Origin: Fonsecaea monophora
Lineage: Eukaryota > Ascomycota > Eurotiomycetes > Chaetothyriales > Herpotrichiellaceae
DNA: 64,000 nt
Direction of reading: 5' to 3'
Assembly: GCF_001642475.1 (NCBI RefSeq)
Contig: NW_019173964.1
Coordinates: 1 to 64,000 of the forward strand
A model generated the notes under the pieces. It made no database searches and had not been told where the DNA came from. It saw only the letters and a program-made list of their open reading frames with translations. Both the position numbers and the translations under genes were made by a program. Below, piece by piece: positions 57,582-64,000 of the stretch; within the stretch, counting starts at the first letter, position 1, and every line of letters starts with the position of its first letter.

Positions 57582-60217
57582 TCAGTCGTTTAGTTTGGTA
57601 TAGTTGGCAGGGAATAGTCCAGTGTGCCCGTTGTACTCGCCTTGCCACCAGTCTTCATCAGGGAACGACTAGACGGGTCCATCGTCAGTAGGGGCTCAAG
57701 TGGACACCCTTGTCAAGCCGACACTTACCACGTTCATGATGATTGCGTTCTCGGGGAATGACAATTCGTTGTCCTCCCCAGCCTCGTAGTCGTAGAGCGC
57801 GGTCGCTGTCACTCCTTTAGCCTCAGCAGCTGCCGGAGCTGGTGCGGGAGGAATCGGTTCTGCCGCAGGGGCAGCAGCAGGAGCACCGCTAGCATCGTCA
57901 TCCAGGAGTGTGAGATAATTGCTGGGTACTAGGCCCGTCTGAATCTTCATCAGTATCACTTGTACTCTTCCTTGGAAGAGCCGACTTACTTGTCCTGCCT
58001 CATTCTTGACAAACCACCAGTCTGGGTCGATTTTTTGAATGTCCGTCACCAGTTCACCTAGAATGGTCAGCAACGATTCTGTCTCTCGGAAAACAAAAAG
58101 ATAATACCTTCACGCAGTGATACTTCGTTATCCTCAGCTGCCTCGTAGTCATACTCGGCCCGAGCGCGTTCACCCCCAGCTGCAGGATCGGGGGCTGGAG
58201 CAGACTGTACAGCCGCGGCGCCTAGCGTGGTGGCTGCCGCAGCCACTGCCGCTGTTCTGCCCAAGTCGGGACCTCGGGCTGGTTCATCATCTTCTTCTCT
58301 TGCCACGGGTGGAGGGATGGCCCGCGCCATGGAGGTTGCTGGCAGCACGGGTGGAGGGGACAGTTGCTCCTCGTGCGCGTCAGTAACCGCCGCTGAGGCG
58401 CTGACTGGCATGGCGATCCGAATAGGAGAGCCACGAGGCAGCTCTGGCTCTTCGTCGGGGGTGGGACTTCGTGGTTGTGCAGGTGGTGGAGGTAGCGCTG
58501 GTGCAGACTCTTCCTCTTCCTCCCTAGGTTGCGACGGGGTAAAGCCTGGGATTGGAATGCCACGGTTGGGTTTGCTGCTTGTATCGGGCTCCGGAGCAGG
58601 GGGTGGTGTTCGGTCAAACGATGCTGGAGCTCCCATCGGAGGCGCTCCACTAAAGCGATCTCGAATCGAGCTGATTCCGCCGATTGCAGAGGTTGGAGCC
58701 TCTTCTTCCTCGACCGGTTTCATAGCCTCGCCCGTCACTTGTTGACCAAGGCTGCTGCGGCCAGTATGCGTAGTTTGCACAGGGGCCCAAGTCTTGCCTG
58801 TATAGCCACTTTTCCAGCCGCTATCCCCACTCTTCTGGGCGACGACCGGGGATTGTCCGCCATAACCAGAAGGCGACACTGGGGGTTCACCAGAGCCGCT
58901 CATGCCTCTCTCACGAGCCTTTTTCTCAGCCCAAAGCTGGGCTGGCGTTTTCCCACCTTGATCTGCGAATGTTCTACTCGCCGTCCCCACGGGAGCAGCT
59001 GGTGCCACAGGTTTGGCCTCGAAACCACCGGGAATAGGTGCTTTGGTCCCAGTGAAGGTTGAGCCGCCACCAAACTTGTTGGCCACTTTAGGTTTTGGAA
59101 GAGAGGTCAGGCGTTCAGGCCCTTGCGAAAAGGCCGCTGATCTTTCTGCCAGTGAACGAGTGGGTATTTCTGATTCTTCCGAAGGTCCAGTCGACAGGCT
59201 CGACGCAGGAGGCGGCCGCGAAAAGCCGGTTGAGTCTTCAGGTTTCTGCGCTTTGGCACGAATGGCCGCGATGTCAACCTTGCCGATCGGCTCGTACGCA
59301 CCCTTTACGGGTTCCGGCCTATCGTCCTTCAAGTTGCCTGATTCTTTAGCCTGACGTCGGATCGCCGCAATGTCAACCTTCCCAATGGGCTGGTATGCAC
59401 CTCTGACCACTTCAGGCCGATCGTCCCCTTGACTGCTAGTGAAGGGCGATGGAGCAGGCTTTTGTGAAGTCAGGTCTCTCATGTTGACCTTTGTAGGCTG
59501 ATAGGCTGGCGCTACTTTTTCCAGCTGAGTTCTTGTGACCGGAGGAGCGTCCGCACCCCAACCATCCTCATCCAAAGCAGCATCTCTCTTGGGCAGATTG
59601 CGCGCTACAGGGTTATAGGCAGCTGAAACCCCGGTACTCTGGGTAGGCGTGAAGACAGGTTTTGAGGCAATTGTCGGCTTGGTTGCCGCAACTGGTGGGG
59701 GAGCTGCCGCAGTAGAGGTGCTAGAAGAGTATTTCGAGCCTGAGGCATCGGCGACTTTCTGGATGATGCTCTCTGGAGTGAGGTCACGATCTGATCTCGC
59801 CGTGATTTGGACGTGGTAACCATGCAGCAATTTGGCGACCGTGGTCAGGTGGCTAGTAAAATAACCTTTGGTTCGTTCAGGGACACCTTCACCACACCAC
59901 GCAACAAGGGCACTTTTAGGGAGACCTGTGTTGGAGTCCTTGACCTTGACGAAAGCAAATTGAATGCGGCCATCGGAGAATTCATCAATCAAATCAACAA
60001 GCTCGCCTTCTCCCGTGCTTTGTACCTTCAAAACGCTCTCTTTATTGCCCGAGTCCTGCTGAAAAGCATTCGCGAGCGGCGCCGAGACTGAGAAGACCGC
60101 CCATTGTCCGTAAGTAGGGGAGGCTGCGGCGGCACCGGTTGGAGGAGGAGCATTGACAATTGACTGATAGCTCTTGGAGATAGATGGGCCGTTCGTCGAG
60201 GTGTTGAGAGAAGCCAT
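57582..60217 (-). CDS. ABP1: Actin-binding protein Abp1 (drebrin-like)
   Basis: Cortical actin-patch adaptor in endocytosis. Exons, high to low: 60217..58108, 58057..57990, 57938..57729 and 57668..57582, total 824 residues. An ADF/cofilin-homology domain fills about residues 10-150 (IDEFSDGRIQFAFVKVKDSN, SALVAWCGEGVPERTKGYF). Next come three related motifs of the form AYxPxxKVxxxxIR between about 240 and 320, a Lys/Ala-rich stretch (TPAQLWAEKKARERG), and long Pro-rich segments. Two C-terminal SH3 domains follow: YDYEAAEDNEVS...WWFVKNEAGQTGLVPSNY (split by two introns) and LYDYEAGEDNELSFPE...DEDWWQGEYNGHTGLFPANY (split by one). The short last exon ends TKLND. Yeast Abp1 has one SH3; two are usual in filamentous fungi and in some relatives. 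Splice junctions all restore SH3 sequence. Confidence 0.95.
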
Positions 60218-61225
60218 GGCTACCCAGAAAAGGTCGGAGAGTCAATATGGTCCAAATAGACCAGGCTGCTCTTGGGCGTCTGCCTCCTCGTCTTTTGGGA
60301 GAGGAACTGCGTGCTGCTTGGGCGATCTAATCAGGATATCAAAGAAAGACGCTTGCAGTAGATTTTTGCGGAGGGTATAGGATTCAGTAGTGAGAAGCGT
60401 GGACAGCAACGATGAAGAATGAAAAGGCAGCTTACTCTGCCTGGTGGCTTAGTGCCATTGGAAGTTGGAGTACGAGGTGCTGGAAGCAACAGGGTCCCTC
60501 AGCTTCGCAGTTCTGATGATGGCATATGCCAAGCCCCTAAAGCCGAAGACCATCATGTGACCAAGCTCAACCGTTGCAAGCACTGGCACCCCGGGGACCA
60601 CAGGCTGCACTTTCCCTTCCTTCTTACCTTCGCAACTGCGCCCTCTTTCCATCCCCACCGCAATCGTTTACAGCGCCCAGGTTAGACGCAGCAACAAGGG
60701 ATCATTGATGCTCATTGACCTGCATCTAGGATCGCCTTGTACATTCCGACTTGACCTCTACAGCCGACTCGCGCTGCCACGCAACGCCACTGACCAGCTC
60801 GACCTTGCGTGTTCCTAATCCAGTCCGAATATCCTCCCAACCACACCCGCCACGGACGCCCACGGTTTTGGTCGATGAAAAGCGTGTCTGGAGATCGAAC
60901 AGTTCCGGTTGCTATTATAAGCAAATACCCAGGATTTGTTGATCTCTGTCGTGCCGACAACTTCAGAATTGACAAGGAAAAGGTTCTGGCAAAACGAGTC
61001 CCGTGAAACCGTGCTCCTTACGACCACACCACCATTGCTGCCTGTTGTTCGAGCAAAGCAATTGCTCTGCTCGAAATGTTTTTCTTTCTCTTCTCATCAG
61101 AACCAGACTGGCTAGCACACTTGGCTACCAGCTCCTGGCGCTGATATTTTCGTTTCTCAAACAGGTTTCGACTGTTGAGCATTTCCTATTTTACTTTCTG
61201 CAAATGGTCTCCATAGCTGTGTGAC
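60218..61225. promoter_or_regulatory. Bidirectional promoter, ABP1 / F-box gene
   Basis: 1.0 kb between divergent start codons. Only short unconvincing frames occur. Nothing beyond two promoters is supported. Confidence 0.5.
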
Positions 61226-64000
61226 ATGGAATTCAACGATGGATCAACTTTCGCTCCTTGGAAAGGCTCGCGAAAGAGACCCAGGTCTCCCGACCTTGCA
61301 GACCGTTCTGCCCACGAGTTGGACTACAGACCCGTGGCTATGGAGCGTCCCACAACAGCCGTTTCCTTGGGCGTCGACACGGAGCGGAGTAAACGGCGAA
61401 AGCACTCTATCAGCACGCAGAGTCTCAGCTCTCCTGCACCCCCAAAGCGAGCCCCTATCCGCCGGCCCTCAATGCTGGTGGACCTACCTGGCGAAGTTCT
61501 GCAGCACATTTTCACTTTTGTTGATCCCATTTCTCTTGGACGGTTGATCCGTGTCAACCGCTGCTTTCGTTCTCTCCTTGATCCCGCATGTCTACTGCCA
61601 CAAAAGTCTGCATCTAGCCTGTCCATGCGTTTGACCATGCGCAGTCAGGACCTTGTTTGGGCCGCATCACGAAGATCGTTCCTTCCAGGTTTTCCAAAGC
61701 CAATGGACAAAATGACAGAGCTGGAAGTGTGGAGACTTATTCGAGGCCGCACATGCCAATTCTGTGGAAAGAAAACAACTCACAATCAACCCCTGTCGAT
61801 GTCTGAACTCTGGGATTCCGGGCCTGGATTAGATGGTGTTCGGCCTATCTGGCCATTTAGAGTCAGGACTTGTGGCCGTTGTCTGCAACCCAGGCTGATA
61901 AAGGTAAGATCCTTGCTCTGAACCCAGTGCAGTGTCTGATCTCCAGTAGGATGCAGAATTGATTGTCTCTACTTATTCGGCACTAAGGCCCGCTTTGCCT
62001 TTCGCGATCCTGACACAGGGGTTGAATTATATTCCATCCACGGTAATCCCGCAGAAGCCACCACCCCCTCATCTGGAACTGGTCAAATACTACTTCCGGC
62101 CTCAGTTCGAAGCACTTCAATCCGAGTTCCATGATATAAAGGCTTTAGGTGCTGCTGCGGTCGCCGAATGGTATAAAGGCCTCGAGACTCTGGGTCATCG
62201 AAGTAACACCGACGCTGCGCGCTTTGAGCAATGGGAACTCCAAGGTGGATATTCCAGGTTGCCAATTGCCAGAAGCCCCAGCGGAAACGGTGTCGGTACT
62301 TCGTTGATGAGTCTTACGAATCATGCAGACCCTATGCAAACATTCGACAACGTGCAACAACCATCTGTGCATTCTGCCGACGGAACACCCTCTTCTGGCA
62401 ATGTGGTTTCAGGACTCTCCACTCCCGGCACCCTCGAAGGTAAGCGATTATCTGATTTGGTTTTTTGATACTCGGGATTGTCTCATTCTCTCTCCAGTCG
62501 TAGTAGCTTCTGGATGCTCTCGTCCGCAGCAGAACTAATAGTGATCCCGTGCAGATTCTAGACACCCTGCCGCTCAAATACAGTCATGGCCTCTTCCACA
62601 CTTTCCTGTTGCGCCAGGACAGCAGCCCCTCACATCTATCGGCCCTCTTGGTCCTTCATCGCCATCTGGCCAAATTCCAGGGCGTCCCCCGCGCCAAAAG
62701 ACTGAACGTAGTCTGAAAGAGGCAACAAAGACAAGGGCTGAACGCCGCAAAGATATTGAGAGACGCTGCCTTGCCCTCGAACCCCCAATAATGCCGTCAA
62801 CGTTGGTGCATATGGATGCGTTTCAGGCGGCGATCTTGATTTCACGCCCACTCGACGATAAGGCCTGGGAGATATTGAAACCGCGTCTTCTTGCACAACG
62901 TGCAGAGGCTGAACATCGAGAGAGCAAAATTTCACTCAGCGATCCTACGATACAACTCCAAAAGCGCCAGCAACTGGAGGAAGAGCAGCGCGTGGCACAG
63001 GCAAATGCAAGCCACATGTGGATCGAACTGAAGGTCCCTCCAAGAGATAAATTACAGAAATATGCGCAAGATTTTATACATCTGACATGGTCGGATGGTA
63101 CTGCGGTGACCAAGGCAACTGCAAGCAAGTTCGCTGCGGAGGTTCTTTGTCATGTGCGACAGCGCTTCGACGAGGTGGTTGCTCAAGAAGATCGAATGCT
63201 CCAGCTCAAAGGAACCGCCTTTCCCCAAGACGAGGCGTCCCTTGCCTGCAGGAAATTAAAACTTGAGGACATGAAATGGGTCTATGAAGAATTTGTGAAG
63301 CCTCACGCGGAAAGATTCGGAAAAGAACTTTTTCTCTGCCACGTGTGTGATACCACACAAAAGCTCTTCGCATTCGAAGCAGTCATCCAGCACTTTGCTG
63401 CGAAGCATACGAGCTCTCTTAGTAGCGGCAACAGCATCGTGTACTGGAAAGCCGAATGGCCCTTGGAACCCCCCTTCGATCCACATCCGAACATTCCCTG
63501 GGCTCTCCAGGCTGCAGGAAGCATGGCTAGCACACAACCACCTCAGCAAGCTCGCCTGGGTTTGCCTCCTCGCGGCCCGCCATCATCGGTTGAGGGCGGG
63601 CTTGGAGGTCCATACAATGTCCCGCAGCCTATTTCATCATCACAGTGGTTTGCCGACCCATTACAACATGTTGATCCGAACAGTTCTTCTAGTGTTTTGA
63701 GAACGGACTCGCCCAATACCGGGCGTCTCCCTCCAAGGCTTGAAAAAGGACGTCTCCGTGGTAGCGTCGCCGGCTCTTCGATTGCCAGATCTGAGACCTC
63801 CGGATATACCAATGAAGATGAATACGGGCCTCGTTATCAGCCCTATAAATTTGCCCGCCCGAACGCTCCTATCGTTCAATACTACCAAGGGTCACATGCT
63901 GGCGCTAAAATTGGCGACGAGATGGATAGGAGTCATTCAGGCAAATCCGCACCTCGACGTGAAGAACACCCTCATCTTTTCGAGACCGAACGTGGCTGGG
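61226..64000 (+). CDS. F-box domain protein with C-terminal zinc-binding-like region (partial)
   Basis: Large fungal F-box protein, cut by the window end. Exons 61226..61903, 61950..62439 and 62555 onward (46- and 115-bp introns) keep one frame with no stop to base 64000, over 860 residues so far. The basic N-terminus has RSKRRKHS, a likely nuclear signal. The F-box (LVDLPGEVLQHIFTFVDP, about 86-125) is the usual Skp1-binding module of SCF ubiquitin ligases. CQFCGKKTT and CGRCLQP follow as a four-Cys cluster. After a low-complexity linker come charged helices, then FLCHVCDTTQKLFAFEAVIQ and HFAAKH, a C2H2-like arrangement. The end is Pro/Ser/Arg-rich. Targeting of an unknown substrate for ubiquitination is inferred from the F-box. 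Confidence 0.85.

Overview
The window is nuclear DNA of a filamentous ascomycete (Pezizomycotina). The evidence is short GT...AG introns (about 46-175 bp, with CTAAC/CTGAC-like branch points), a Zn2Cys6 activator, a fungal G-protein gamma subunit, a mitochondrially targeted arginine-specific carbamoyl-phosphate synthase and a DUF2457-like protein. The class cannot be fixed from sequence alone; Eurotiomycetes (black-yeast or lichen relatives) is only a guess. No rRNA, tRNA, CRISPR array or intact transposon was recognised.

Layout. 0.7-9.1 kb is gene-dense: HPM1-type histidine methyltransferase (+), eIF3a (-), a spliced unknown ORF that runs into the start of the G-gamma gene (both +), and a selenoprotein W-like Rdx protein (+). 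9.1-20.6 kb is almost empty apart from one unknown 263-residue protein (-) and a possible decayed gene near 12.6-13.1 kb. 20.6-32.3 kb carries a DUF2457-like protein (+) with a long pyrimidine-rich leader, the COPII GTPase SAR1 (+), protein phosphatase 1 (-) and a leucine-rich-repeat protein (-). 32.3-38.6 kb is a second empty block. 38.6-64 kb is dense again: patatin-type lipase (+), a Yta7/ATAD2-type bromodomain AAA ATPase (+), a UAA-family nucleotide-sugar transporter (-), a Zn2Cys6 factor (+), arginine-specific CPSase large subunit (-), Abp1 (-) and an F-box protein (+) cut by the window end.

The genes are mostly housekeeping (translation, secretion, actin and endocytosis, phosphatase signalling, chromatin, arginine synthesis, lipid turnover). 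They do not form one pathway or a secondary-metabolite cluster. Most exon boundaries were placed by matching splice signals to the expected family sequence.

The most unusual structures are two. First, a 409-bp intron of the CPSase gene contains a C2H2 zinc-finger coding cassette in an uninterrupted frame that runs into the next CPSase exon; the second finger has Arg where a Cys is expected. Second, a spliced 167-codon ORF with strong coding character overlaps the start of the G-gamma gene by 94 bases in another frame.
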